A DNA stretch of 46,245 bases from Actinomycetota bacterium (GTDB lineage: Bacteria > Actinomycetota > Acidimicrobiia > Acidimicrobiales > Ilumatobacteraceae). A model generated the notes under the pieces. It saw only the letters and a list, made by a program, of their open reading frames with translations. It did no database searches and was not told where the DNA came from. The translations under genes and the position numbers were made by a program. The stretch covers positions 1-46,245 of the forward strand of contig JAUXQB010000245.1 in NCBI GenBank assembly GCA_030685215.1, in the 5' to 3' direction. Positions 25,102 through 33,640 of this stretch are shown in pieces. The first letter of the stretch is position 1, and the number at the start of each line of letters is the position of its first letter.

Positions 25102-27294
25102 GGTCACGTCGATCAGCAGGTGTGAGGAGCGGCTGGTGTGCAGGCACAATCCGCCGGCGACCGACAGACCGGTGGCCACCAGGCCGGCGCGGTTCTCGTT
25201 GAGCGCGTAGCTCACGCTGGCGCCAACCGGCAGTGCGCCGCAGGAGAAGGCGGTGAGCCGCCCGGCGGCGACAGGGTTCACCGCGGCGACGTTGGCGACG
25301 ACGGCAGTCGTGCCCGGCGGCAGGTCGTCGGTGAGCAGCACCGTGGTGGTGCTCTCCGCCGCCGGCTTCGTGCCGCCGCGTGAGTCGTACAGTCGCTGCG
25401 GCGTCGCCAGGGTGGCACGCAGCCCGTCCGCTCCCCACCACGCGCCCACGTCGACGGTGACGTTCGTGGCCACCGACGAGAACACGCACAGGTCGCCCGC
25501 GGCGCCCAGCGGCATCGTTGCAGCGTTGGAGATGGTGTCGCCGGCCACGAAGTTCAAGGTCGACACGGTCGGCCGCTGCGTGCTGCACGGCCAGACGGTG
25601 AGGTAGCCGTAGCCCGACGGTGTGCTGGCGGTCACCGTGACCGTCACGGCCTGAGCGCCACTGGCCGGCACGCCGCCGACTCCCGCCACCGGCACCACCA
25701 GCGTGCCGTTCGCCGCCAGCCGTGTGCCGCCGGTGTCGGCGAGGCGCGCCGGCGGCAGAGGGTGCAACTCCGCCGCACCGGTCGGCATGTACGACCCGGC
25801 GACGTCGACCAGCACGTCGGAATCGACCGACGACATGATGCACAGCTCTTGGGCGGGGCCCAGTCGAGTGTGCACGGCGTTGGCGGTGTTGCGACTGCCC
25901 TGGAAGTTGAGCACGGAGGCCGTCGGCATTCGCGCGCCGCAGGGCCACGCGGTCAGGAAGCCCGAGTACGCAGGGTTCACCGCGGTCACGTTGGCCACCA
26001 CACCCACTGCGCCCGCGGCCACCTTGCCCGCCAGCGGCACCTTCACCATCGTGCCGGTGCGCACGCGTTGCGCCGTCTGGCGTGTGTCGAGCGCCCGCAC
26101 CGGTGTGCGTGGCTGCATGCCGGCGTCACCGAGGCTCGCGTCGGTGCGGTACGTGGGCAGCGTCACTGCGCGGAAGCTCGGTCGGTAGAGGAACGCGTTC
26201 GCCTGCCACAGGTGGAACGGCGCCCCGTTCGACCACGAGAGCACCATCTTGCCGTCGGCTGTCAGGGTGGGGAGCAGCTCGGCGTGGTAGATGCCGCACT
26301 GGCTGCACTTGCGGTCGTTCACGATGAAGATCGACTCGGCGGCCTCCCACGGGCCCCACGGGTTGGGTGACTTGTCCACGTAGACCCATGCACCCCACCA
26401 GTCGTCGATCTTGGTGACGTTCACGTAGAGGTCGCCGAACTTCTGCACGCTCATCGGGTTGGCGGCGCCGCGAGTCATCAGCGGTGTGGCGGCGAACGCG
26501 TTGCCGCTCCATCCGAGTGCGGTGCGGTACTGCGGCATCAGGTCGAAGCGACCCTTGGGCACGCGTGCCAGATAGGTGTGCGGCATGCAGGCCGCGTCGA
26601 ACTGGCCGACGCTGTCGACCTGATGGATGAACTGTCGATAGCAGTGCCCGTACAGGTACGTGAAGTGCTCGTCGCTGGTCACCGACCAGCCGTAGAGGCG
26701 AGTGCTGCCGTCACGCGCTGGTGCGAACGAGAGCACCGCCAGGCTGGTGGTGTCGATGCGGGCCACCCACGTGCCCGCCGGCGCCGCGCCCCACGCCGCG
26801 CCGATGCCGTTCGGGTTGCGCATCTCCACCATGAACACCCACAGCGCGCCGTCGGCACCGATCTCTCCGTCCATCGGCCAGAACCAGCGACGCAGTGGCG
26901 TGGTCTCGGCGCGCCCGATGTAGTTGTTCATCTGCGGCCCGCCGACCACCGACCAGCAGGTGCCGTTCTGCACGAGACCGGCGTTGTGCGCCGCCATCGT
27001 CAAGCTGTCGCGCAGGTCGTTGTCGGCGCTGAAGAACACGTCCTGGAACAACCACAGCTGGCGTCCGTCGGGCAACGGGTACACGTGCTGGTAGTCGCCG
27101 CCCGCGTAGCCGGCACCGCCGCCCACGCCCGGGTTCGCGAACACCGCGTTCAGCTGCGCCGCCGTGAGCGTCGACCCGTCGCACGCGGCAGCAACCGGCG
27201 CGGGGTCGACGGCCTGCACCACGCCCAGCGCCACCAGCGCGACCGTGCACGCGACGATGCATCGACGGACGCGTCCGAGGACGACCAGGCTCAT
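25087..27294 (-). CDS. Large secreted protein: propeller-like N-terminal domain plus three ~115-residue surface repeats
   Basis: 735 residues. Signal peptide at the N-terminus (RRCIVACTVALVALGVV...PVAAA). Residues about 45-390 look like a DUF4185/glycosidase-like beta-propeller: LWLFQDVFFSADNDLRDSL, WFWPMDGEIGADGALWVFM and LSWSNG. From about 400 there are three copies of a beta-rich module, each with (L/Y)DTR/DSRGG, VVANV(T/A)AVNP, a FLTAWPCG-like core, LNF/YALN, a Cys-containing LC..SS line and a closing VDVAGS/VDVGAW/IDVTVS line. Such modules are common in surface proteins of Acidimicrobiia. Function is unknown; carbohydrate binding or hydrolysis at the cell surface is a guess. Confidence 0.75.
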   Translation of the reverse strand: MSLVVLGRVRRCIVACTVALVALGVVQAVDPAPVAAACDGSTLTAAQLNAVFANPGVGGGAGYAGGDYQHVYPLPDGRQLWLFQDVFFSADNDLRDSLTMAAHNAGLVQNGTCWSVVGGPQMNNYIGRAETTPLRRWFWPMDGEIGADGALWVFMVEMRNPNGIGAAWGAAPAGTWVARIDTTSLAVLSFAPARDGSTRLYGWSVTSDEHFTYLYGHCYRQFIHQVDSVGQFDAACMPHTYLARVPKGRFDLMPQYRTALGWSGNAFAATPLMTRGAANPMSVQKFGDLYVNVTKIDDWWGAWVYVDKSPNPWGPWEAAESIFIVNDRKCSQCGIYHAELLPTLTADGKMVLSWSNGAPFHLWQANAFLYRPSFRAVTLPTYRTDASLGDAGMQPRTPVRALDTRQTAQRVRTGTMVKVPLAGKVAAGAVGVVANVTAVNPAYSGFLTAWPCGARMPTASVLNFQGSRNTANAVHTRLGPAQELCIMSSVDSDVLVDVAGSYMPTGAAELHPLPPARLADTGGTRLAANGTLVVPVAGVGGVPASGAQAVTVTVTASTPSGYGYLTVWPCSTQRPTVSTLNFVAGDTISNAATMPLGAAGDLCVFSSVATNVTVDVGAWWGADGLRATLATPQRLYDSRGGTKPAAESTTTVLLTDDLPPGTTAVVANVAAVNPVAAGRLTAFSCGALPVGASVSYALNENRAGLVATGLSVAGGLCLHTSRSSHLLIDVTVSFQ

Positions 27295-27348
27295 GTAGCT
27301 CAATCGGGTGATGCGCCCGTCGCCTTGAGCAGGCGTGGCCGAAAACGG

Positions 27349-27382
27349 CGACACACCGCCCGGCGAGCCGAGCGGTGTGTCG
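27349..27382 (-). terminator. Intrinsic terminator of tRNA-Ser(CGA)
   Basis: Perfect 11-base stem CGACACACCGC (27349-27359) with GCGGTGTGTCG (27372-27382). On the minus strand it is followed by CCGTTTTC, a short T-run. It starts 2 bases past the tRNA CCA end. Confidence 0.75.
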
Positions 27383-27383
27383 G

Positions 27384-27471
27384 TGGCGGAAGGGGTGGGA
27401 TTTGAACCCACGGAGGCTTGCACCTCGCACGCTTTCGAGGCGTGTCCCTTTGGCCGCTCGGGCACCCTTCC
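27384..27471 (-). tRNA. tRNA-Ser (anticodon CGA), CCA encoded
   Basis: Class II tRNA with a long variable arm, 88 bases with CCA. Acceptor GGAAGGG/CCCTTCC, D-arm GCCCGAGCGG, anticodon arm ACGCCTCGAAAGCGT (CGA), T-arm GTGGGTTCAAATCCCAC, discriminator G and encoded CCA at 27386-27384. Confidence 0.95.
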
Positions 27472-27552
27472 GGGGCGGCAGGTTAGCGGCTGCAGCGACG
27501 CTCACCACCGGAGGTTGCGGCGCCCGGCGGGGTCGGCGGGCCGAGAATCATC

Positions 27553-28701
27553 ATGCGTCGCGAGATCCTCAAGATCTCGTACAGATGTGCCGAAGAAGGA
27601 GACGTGCGTGCGGATCTGTTTCCCGACGAAGGTGAGTTCTCCCCCCGACCTGCCTGGCAGGTGATCGAGGCGGCGCGCCGCCAGCTGCTCACGGGTGAGC
27701 TCACGCTGGCGACCACCCCCGCGACACATGTCTACCTGCGTGACGGCCAGGTGTACTTCGCCGAGCGGAGCACCGACGGTGGCCTGGGCGTGCGCCTGCT
27801 CGTGGAGGGTGTCATCACTCGCCAACAGATGGGCAAGGGCGCGCTGCTGGTGAGCGGAGTCGAGCACCTCGGCCGCATGTTCCAGCGCGACACCACCATC
27901 GATCGCCAGTCGGTGGAGCTGTGCGTGGAACTGATGACCGACGACGTGCTCACCTCGGTGGCCAACGACGTGATCGGCCACTACGTGATGAACATGTACA
28001 AGCGGCACACCAGTGGCATCGATCGCTGGCTGCCGACACGTGTCGAGGTCATCACTCATGTCGTCGATGACGCTCGTCTTGCCGAGCCGGAGAGCACGAT
28101 CACCCCCGGACCTGGTCCTCGACGCCGCGTCGACGCGGTGATCCCCGCCGTCGTGCAGCCGGCCCCGGAGCCGGTGGTCGTGGAAGTGGCCGTCGTCGAG
28201 ACCCCTGCCATCGAGCCGCCTGCCATCGAGCCGCCGGTCGTCGAGCGGCCGGTCGTCGAAACACCAGCCGTCGAACCGTCGGTGATCGAAGTCCCGGTCG
28301 TCGAAGTCCCGGTCGTGATCGAACCGGTCGTGATCGAACCGGTCGCTGCGACGCCGCCGCCCGTGGTGTCGATCGGCTCGTGGGAACCGATCACCGCCGA
28401 GCAGCTCCTCACGACCACACGGATGCCGGTGATCTCCGAGTTCACGCTCGAACCGATCGCGGAGCCTGTCATCGAAGCCGCCGATCCGGTCGCCGAGCCC
28501 GTCGAAGAGGTGGCGTCCAACGACTCGGGCATCCACCTGGCACAGTCGGCGGTCGACGCCATCATGTCGACGGCCATCGCCGACGAGGTCGCCGAAGCCG
28601 TGCGACGCGCGCTGGCGGCGATCGACGGTGCGGCACAGCCGGTGCCCAGCATCTCGCCCAGCGACTTCGACCAGCCGGCCGACGTCGTCTCCAACGCCTG
28701 A
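27553..28701 (+). CDS. Putative DUF4388-like regulatory protein with a long Pro/Glu/Val tail
   Basis: 382 residues. About 30-165: a compact domain (LLTGELTLATTPATHVYLRDGQVYFAER...LLVEGVITRQQM) resembling DUF4388/PATAN-type domains that often accompany type IV pilus and signalling genes. About 190-280: low-complexity tail of PA(I/V)E, VVE and VVIEP units, then a short C-terminal helix (AVRRALAAID). No enzyme motif is seen. Its place among T4P genes suggests a pilus-linked regulator; this is inference. The start is uncertain: ATG 27553 has no ribosome site, and AAGGAG at 27596 is only 2 bases from GTG 27604 (residue 18). Confidence 0.6.
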   Translation: MRREILKISYRCAEEGDVRADLFPDEGEFSPRPAWQVIEAARRQLLTGELTLATTPATHVYLRDGQVYFAERSTDGGLGVRLLVEGVITRQQMGKGALLVSGVEHLGRMFQRDTTIDRQSVELCVELMTDDVLTSVANDVIGHYVMNMYKRHTSGIDRWLPTRVEVITHVVDDARLAEPESTITPGPGPRRRVDAVIPAVVQPAPEPVVVEVAVVETPAIEPPAIEPPVVERPVVETPAVEPSVIEVPVVEVPVVIEPVVIEPVAATPPPVVSIGSWEPITAEQLLTTTRMPVISEFTLEPIAEPVIEAADPVAEPVEEVASNDSGIHLAQSAVDAIMSTAIADEVAEAVRRALAAIDGAAQPVPSISPSDFDQPADVVSNA

Positions 28702-28714
28702 CGACCCCGTACCG

Positions 28715-29176
28715 TCACCCGCGACGCGCGGCGAAGAACTCCTTCAGCAGGCGCCCGCACTCGTCCGCGAGCACACCGGCGGTGACGGGCGGCCGATGGT
28801 TCAGGCGTTCGTCGCCGCACACCTGGTACAGGCTCTGCACCGCGCCGGCCTTCGGGTCGGTGGCGCCGTAGACCACGCGGCCGATGCGTGCGTTCACCAG
28901 CGCGCCGGCGCACATCACACACGGTTCGAGGGTCACGTAGAGCGTGCAGTCGAGCAGGCGCCAGTGCCCCACGACGCTCGCCGCATCGCGCACGGCCAGC
29001 ACCTCGGCGTGTGCAGTGGGGTCGCCGGTGAGCTCGCGCTCGTTGTGCCGCGCGGCGATGACCACGCCGTCGCGCACCACCACTGCGCCGATCGGTACGT
29101 CGTGGTGCGCTGCCGCGGCGACGGCTTCCGCGAGCGCCGCTCGCATCGCCTGCTCGTCGGTCAGCGGCGGGTTCAT
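28715..29176 (-). CDS. tadA: tRNA adenosine(34) deaminase TadA
   Basis: Deaminates A34 to inosine in tRNA-Arg(ACG). 153 residues; zinc-site residues His56-Ala-Glu58 and Cys86-x2-Cys89 (PCVMC) match E. coli TadA closely, and DPTAHAE, RLLDCTLYVTLEPC and GRVVYGATDPKAG are conserved. The A of its ATG (29176) is also the last A of the CCA end of the tRNA-Ser gene directly upstream, and the tRNA occupies the space where a ribosome site would be. An alternative ATG 30 bases in would remove the first helix turn seen in the family. The gene ends 13 bases from the convergent DUF4388-like gene. Confidence 0.92.
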   Translation of the reverse strand: MNPPLTDEQAMRAALAEAVAAAAHHDVPIGAVVVRDGVVIAARHNERELTGDPTAHAEVLAVRDAASVVGHWRLLDCTLYVTLEPCVMCAGALVNARIGRVVYGATDPKAGAVQSLYQVCGDERLNHRPPVTAGVLADECGRLLKEFFAARRG

Positions 29177-29263
29177 GGCGGAGGGGGTGGGATTCGAACC
29201 CACGGAGGGTTGCCCCTCACACGCTTTCCAAGCGTGCCGATTCGGCCGCTCTCGCACCCCTCC
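29176..29263 (-). tRNA. tRNA-Ser (anticodon GGA), CCA encoded
   Basis: Class II tRNA of 88 bases with CCA. Acceptor GGAGGGG/CCCCTCC, D-arm GCGAGAGCGG, anticodon arm ACGCTTGGAAAGCGT (GGA), T-arm GTGGGTTCGAATCCCAC, discriminator G, CCA at 29178-29176. Its terminal A is shared with the tadA start codon. Confidence 0.95.
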
Positions 29264-29305
29264 CGGGTGGCGGAGCAGGCTAGCGGCAAGTCCGGCGAAT
29301 GTCGC

Positions 29306-29311
29306 TAGGCT
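29306..29311 (+). promoter_or_regulatory. -10 box (TAGGCT) of the SRP RNA gene
   Basis: TAGGCT is followed by 7 bases and then the first paired base of the RNA (29319), a normal -10 to start distance. Confidence 0.55.
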
Positions 29312-29318
29312 TCGGCCT

Positions 29319-29456
29319 GCACCCGTCGGGTGTGGTGATGGTCGGGCCCTGTGCGACGGGCGTCCGGGAATCAGGTCAGGACCGGGAGGTAGCAGCCTTC
29401 AACGGTGCCGCTCGTGTGCCGCAGGCCACCTGGCCGTCACCACAGCCGACGGGTGC
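29319..29456 (+). ncRNA. ffs: Signal recognition particle RNA (4.5S type)
   Basis: The conserved helix-8 region is present: GGTCAGGACC, a tetraloop, then GGTAGCAGCC, with the asymmetric bulge bases AGCA. The ends pair over about 24 bases, GCACCCGTCGGGTGTGGTGA... with ...TCACCACAGCCGACGGGTGC. It would bind Ffh for cotranslational membrane targeting. The tetraloop reads GGGA where GGAA is usual. The mature ends are inferred from the pairing and the upstream -10 box. Confidence 0.85.
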
Positions 29457-29476
29457 GAACGCGCCCCGTCCCGCTC

Positions 29477-30361
29477 TCAGTTGCGAGCCAGCACGCGCTG
29501 CCACATGCGGTCGGCGCGTTCGGCCAGATCCGGGGCTCCCAGCCGCGCCGCCACGGTGGCCAGCGCCGGCGTCGGCCCACGCCACTCCCACTCGTCGACC
29601 GTGCCCACCGGCACGTCGAGCGCGGTGGTGGCGATGACCTTGAACAGCAGCGCATCGGCGAGCTGGTCGTGCAGCGTGCGAGCCAGCTTCTCCGCGCCGC
29701 GTAGCGCGGGCAGGCCCCAGTCGCCCGATGAGGCCGGGATGGCTTCGATGCTGCCGAACTTGGCCAGCACCGTCGACGCGCTCTTCGCGCCCCAGCCGGG
29801 CAGACCCGGGTAGCCGTCGGCCGAGTCGCCGACGAGCGCGAGGTAGTCGGCGATCGACGACGGCGGCACGCCGAACTTCTCGGTGACGGCCGCCTCGTCG
29901 ACGATCTCGTCCTTGCGGCGATCGAACTGCACCACGCGAGTTCCCTTCACGCACTGGCCGAGATCCTTGTCAGGGGTGACGATGAGCACTTGGCTCACGC
30001 GAGGGTCGGCGTCGGCCACCGCTGCGGCCGCGGCCAAGGCGTCGTCGGCCTCCCACTCCACCATCGCCCAGGTGGTGAACCCGCACGCGACGAGCGCTTC
30101 CTCCATGATGGGGATCTGGTGCAACAGCACCGGATCCATGCCCTCGCTGCTCTTGTAGCCCGCGTACAGATCGTTGCGAAAGCTCTCGATCACATGGTCG
30201 CTGGCCACCGTGACGTGGGTGGCGCCGGACGCCACCAACTGCAGCGTGCTGGACACCACACCCACCGCCGCATCGAACGGACCGGCGTCGCCATGACGGG
30301 AAACCTGGCCGAAGTGTTGACGGAACAACTCGTAGGTGCCGTCGATCAGATGTACTCGCAC
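29477..30361 (-). CDS. 5'-3' exonuclease-like protein (PIN/FEN domain with H3TH)
   Basis: 294 residues, like the 5'-nuclease domain of DNA polymerase I but free-standing. Acidic metal-site positions appear in VHLIDGTYELFR, VEWEADDALAAAA and VTPDKDLGQCV; the helix-hairpin region is VPPSSIADYLALVGDSADGYPGLPGWGAKSAS. It would remove 5' flaps or RNA primers during replication and repair. Some sites differ from canonical enzymes (for example SDH where polymerase I has a DR-containing motif), so activity is probable, not certain. The GTG start at 30361 is supported by TACGGT 6 bases upstream. Confidence 0.82.
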   Translation of the reverse strand: MRVHLIDGTYELFRQHFGQVSRHGDAGPFDAAVGVVSSTLQLVASGATHVTVASDHVIESFRNDLYAGYKSSEGMDPVLLHQIPIMEEALVACGFTTWAMVEWEADDALAAAAAVADADPRVSQVLIVTPDKDLGQCVKGTRVVQFDRRKDEIVDEAAVTEKFGVPPSSIADYLALVGDSADGYPGLPGWGAKSASTVLAKFGSIEAIPASSGDWGLPALRGAEKLARTLHDQLADALLFKVIATTALDVPVGTVDEWEWRGPTPALATVAARLGAPDLAERADRMWQRVLARN

Positions 30362-30367
30362 CGGGCC

Positions 30368-30373
30368 ACCGTA
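30368..30373 (-). promoter_or_regulatory. -10 box (TACGGT) of the leaderless exonuclease gene
   Basis: On the minus strand TACGGT is followed by GGCCCG and GTG 30361, a 6-base gap. It favours GTG over the upstream in-frame TTG at 30385. Confidence 0.5.
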
Positions 30374-30480
30374 TCGCGGCAGCAATCTCTCAAGAGTTGG
30401 GCAAGACGGTCCGATAACTCAACTGTGGCGACGGAACACGACCCCGCCGTGGGGACCATGACGAAGAAGGAGGGCCCAGC

Positions 30481-31824
30481 ATGAGCGCAACGACGTCTTC
30501 AGCGGGTTCCTCGACGACTCCCGCACCGTCTCCGACGAGTGCATCGACGGGCATGTCGCCGAGCAGCACCGAGGTGTTGGCTGCGACGATCGCCGGTGCC
30601 GTGGAGCGACAGCTCACACAGTACGTGACCGCGATGGCACAGCAGGTGGATGCTGCACGGCAGGCTGTCGAGACCAACAAGCAGGAGCTGCGCGCGGAGT
30701 TCCAGCAGCAGCTCGACTCGGTCACCGCGCAGCTCGCGGCCAGCCGGCAGACGGTGGAGGAGCAGCAGCAGGTGCTGCAGTCCGTGCTCGAGGCGCGCCT
30801 CGGCGACTTCTCCGCTCACCAGCAGCTGCGCCTCAACGAGGTCGAGAACCGGATCCTCGAGGCGGGCGTGAGCGGCAGCTCGATCGACGCCGGCGAGATC
30901 GTCCTGCTGCGCGAGCACATCGACAACCAGAGCGCCGCCGCGCATGCTCGCATCGACGAGCTGCACAAGGCGACGCGTCGCTTCGACGAGCAGGCGTCGG
31001 CGATGGTGCAGCACGTGAACGACACCACGCTCGCACTCAGTCAGCGGATGGACGAAGGCAACCAGGCGCTCGCCGGTGCCGTCGAGGAGCGTCTCGGCTT
31101 CGTGCGCACCACGCTCGAAGCGGTCGGTCCCGAAGTGCAGCGTCAGTTGGCGGAACAGACGCACCTCCTCTCGCAGCGACTCGACTTCACCGAGCACAAG
31201 GTCACCGACCGCATGCTCGCGATGGAGGAGCGTGTCAACGAAGCGAACGGCACCAAGATCGCGCACCTCGAGGCAACGGTTGGTCGCATCGGCGCCGGCT
31301 TCGACGACGCGATCGCTGCGCTCTCGCAGCGGATGCTCGAGCTCGAGAACCGCATGTTCGAGTCGGCCGATCAGCTCGCCGCCCTCGCGGCACAGGTGAG
31401 CACCGTCGACGAGAAGGCGATCAACGCCGTCAAGGAGCAGCTGTCCGCTGCTGTCGGTGAGGCGATGCTCGTCCGCATCGAACTCGATCGCGTGGTCGCC
31501 AGCACCGAGGAGAAGATCGGGAAGAACGCGTTGCGCATGGCCGAGATCGAGGCACTGCTCGCCGACGAGATGGATGTGAGCGCCTCGGTGCAGCTCGAGC
31601 GTCTCGAGGAGCTCGAACGAGCACTCATCGCGCTCGACCCCGACCAGTTCGTGCGCAAGACCGACCCGGGTGTCGGTGGCTCCACGCGCAGCGCGGCGTC
31701 GATGCCGCCGCCTCCCCCGACTCCGGCCGCGGGTACGCCCGCCGTGCCGAGCGCATCACTCAACACCACGCTGCCCGACGGCAGCACGACCAACTCGACG
31801 GAGCCGAGTCTGTCGTCGTTCTGA
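30481..31824 (+). CDS. Long coiled-coil protein at the head of the pilBC operon
   Basis: 447 residues. A Ser/Thr/Pro-rich N-terminus (1-30), then almost continuous heptad-like helix from about 35 to 385, including ELRAEFQQQLDSVTAQL, LREHIDNQSAAAHARIDEL and MEERVNEANGTKIAHLEA, ending in a Pro/Ser/Thr-rich tail. No signal peptide or membrane helix. A good Shine-Dalgarno (AAGGAGG) lies 8 bases before ATG. It is 42 bases upstream of pilB in the same direction, so it is probably a cytoplasmic scaffold or polarity factor for the pilus machine; this is inference, and I know of no named family. Confidence 0.75.
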   Translation: MSATTSSAGSSTTPAPSPTSASTGMSPSSTEVLAATIAGAVERQLTQYVTAMAQQVDAARQAVETNKQELRAEFQQQLDSVTAQLAASRQTVEEQQQVLQSVLEARLGDFSAHQQLRLNEVENRILEAGVSGSSIDAGEIVLLREHIDNQSAAAHARIDELHKATRRFDEQASAMVQHVNDTTLALSQRMDEGNQALAGAVEERLGFVRTTLEAVGPEVQRQLAEQTHLLSQRLDFTEHKVTDRMLAMEERVNEANGTKIAHLEATVGRIGAGFDDAIAALSQRMLELENRMFESADQLAALAAQVSTVDEKAINAVKEQLSAAVGEAMLVRIELDRVVASTEEKIGKNALRMAEIEALLADEMDVSASVQLERLEELERALIALDPDQFVRKTDPGVGGSTRSAASMPPPPPTPAAGTPAVPSASLNTTLPDGSTTNSTEPSLSSF

Positions 31825-31866
31825 CGACCGATTCGTTTTTGACACCCTGCGGCGGGAGACGGGTAC

Positions 31867-33606
31867 ATGGCACTCTTCAAAGGTTCGAAAGAAGCGGCAC
31901 CCTCGGCGGTGGAAGGCGAGTCCTCCACGGAATGCATGAAGGTGGGTCAGGCCCTCGTCGAGGGCGGGCACCTCACCGCTGAGCACCTCGCGCAGGCGCT
32001 CGCCCAGGCCAACGGCGACCTGCTGCAGTTCGCCGACATCCTCCTCGGTCGCTACGGCACCGGGCGCACCGAGCTGGCCATCGCCATCTCCGCGGCGACG
32101 GGCGTGCCGGCCGTCGACACCAAGGGCATCGTCATCGCCGACGAGGTGAAGGGTGTGCTCGACGAGGCCGTCGTGCGTCGCCACTGTGCTGTCGCGGTCG
32201 CCGAAGAGGGCGGCACACTGGTCGTGCTGTGCAGCGACCCCGCTCCGGCGCGCCGCGCCGAGCTCGAGGCGGCCGCCAAGCGCCCGGTGAAGTTCTTCAT
32301 CTCCGATCCGTCGACGGTGCGCACCTTCATCGATCTCGTCTACCGCGCCGACGCCGACATCAGTCGCCTCGTCGCCTCGCTGGAGACGACCGACGACCAG
32401 GCGAAGCTGGCGGCCATCGCCGCCGAGGTGAGCCTCGACGACCAGGCGCCCGTCATCCAGCTCGTCAGCCGGATCGTCAGCCAGGCGATGCGCGACCGAG
32501 CCAGCGACATCCACATCGAACCCACCGACGAGCACGTCCGTGTGCGGTTCCGCATCGATGGTCACCTCGTCGAGACCTTCTCGCTGCCGCAGGGGGTGCA
32601 CGCCGCGCTCACCAGCCGCCTGAAGATCATGAGCGGCATGAACATCGTGGAGAAGCGTCGTCCGCAGGACGGCCAGTTCTCCACCGTCATCGACGGTAAA
32701 GAGGTCGACGTGCGCGTGGCCAGCGTGGCCACTGTGTTCGGCGAGAAGATCGTCATGCGAATCCTCGACAAGGGCCGGTCGATGATCGGTCTCGCCGAGT
32801 TGGGGTTCCCTCGCGAGACGTACCTCCACTACTCGAAGATGATCCATGCGCCGTTCGGCATGGTGATCTGCGCCGGCCCGACGGGTGCCGGCAAGACCAC
32901 CACCCTGTACGCGTCGCTGCTCGAGGTGAACTCGGCGGGCAAGAACATCACCACGGTGGAAGACCCCGTGGAGTACGTGTTCCCCGGCATCAACCAGATC
33001 CAGACGAACGACCAGGCGGGCCTCACCTTCGCCACCGGCCTCAAAGCCATCCTGCGTCAGGACCCCGACGTCATCCTCGTCGGTGAGATCCGTGATGCCG
33101 ACACGGCACGCATCGCCGTGCAGTCGGCCCTCACCGGTCACCTCGTGCTGTCGTCCTTGCACGGCACCGACAGCGTGGCCGCACTGCACCGCTTCCTCGA
33201 CATGGGCATCGAAGCCTTCCTCATCGCGTCCTCCGTGGTGGGCGTCATCGGTCAGCGTCTGCTGCGCCGAGTGTGCGACAGCTGCAAGGAGCCGTACACC
33301 CCCGGCGCCGAAGAGCTGGCAGTGTTCCGCCAGAACAGCGGTGGCAGCGAGAAGAGCGTGTTCTACCGCGGCGCCGGCTGCAACTTCTGCGCCGGCACCG
33401 GCTACCGCGACCGCATCGGCGTGTACGAACTGCTGCGCATCACGCCGGAGCTGCGCCGTCTCATCGTCGGTTGGGCAACCACCGAAGAGCTTCGTCGCCT
33501 CGCCGTCGCCCAGGGCATGCGCACCATGCTCCGCGAGGCCATGGCCTTGGTCGAGAACGACGTCACCACCATTCCCGAAGTCGTCCGCACCCTTTTCGCC
33601 AGCTAA
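31867..33606 (+). CDS. pilB: Type IV pilus assembly ATPase PilB
   Basis: 579 residues. N-terminal PilB/GspE domains (about 1-190), then the hexameric motor: SDIHIEPTDEHVRVRFRIDG, Walker A GPTGAGKTTT with Lys343, Asp box region TTVEDPVEY, Walker B DPDVILVGEIRD, His box SSLHGTDSVAAL. The C-terminal tetra-Cys zinc site is present: Cys470, Cys473, Cys505, Cys508. It powers pilin extraction from the membrane and polymerisation at the inner side of the membrane, acting on PilC. GGAG lies 8 bases upstream of the start. pilC follows after 34 bases. Confidence 0.95.
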   Translation: MALFKGSKEAAPSAVEGESSTECMKVGQALVEGGHLTAEHLAQALAQANGDLLQFADILLGRYGTGRTELAIAISAATGVPAVDTKGIVIADEVKGVLDEAVVRRHCAVAVAEEGGTLVVLCSDPAPARRAELEAAAKRPVKFFISDPSTVRTFIDLVYRADADISRLVASLETTDDQAKLAAIAAEVSLDDQAPVIQLVSRIVSQAMRDRASDIHIEPTDEHVRVRFRIDGHLVETFSLPQGVHAALTSRLKIMSGMNIVEKRRPQDGQFSTVIDGKEVDVRVASVATVFGEKIVMRILDKGRSMIGLAELGFPRETYLHYSKMIHAPFGMVICAGPTGAGKTTTLYASLLEVNSAGKNITTVEDPVEYVFPGINQIQTNDQAGLTFATGLKAILRQDPDVILVGEIRDADTARIAVQSALTGHLVLSSLHGTDSVAALHRFLDMGIEAFLIASSVVGVIGQRLLRRVCDSCKEPYTPGAEELAVFRQNSGGSEKSVFYRGAGCNFCAGTGYRDRIGVYELLRITPELRRLIVGWATTEELRRLAVAQGMRTMLREAMALVENDVTTIPEVVRTLFAS

Positions 33607-33640
33607 CCCCACGACACCTTCGCCAGCCAGGAGCACACCA

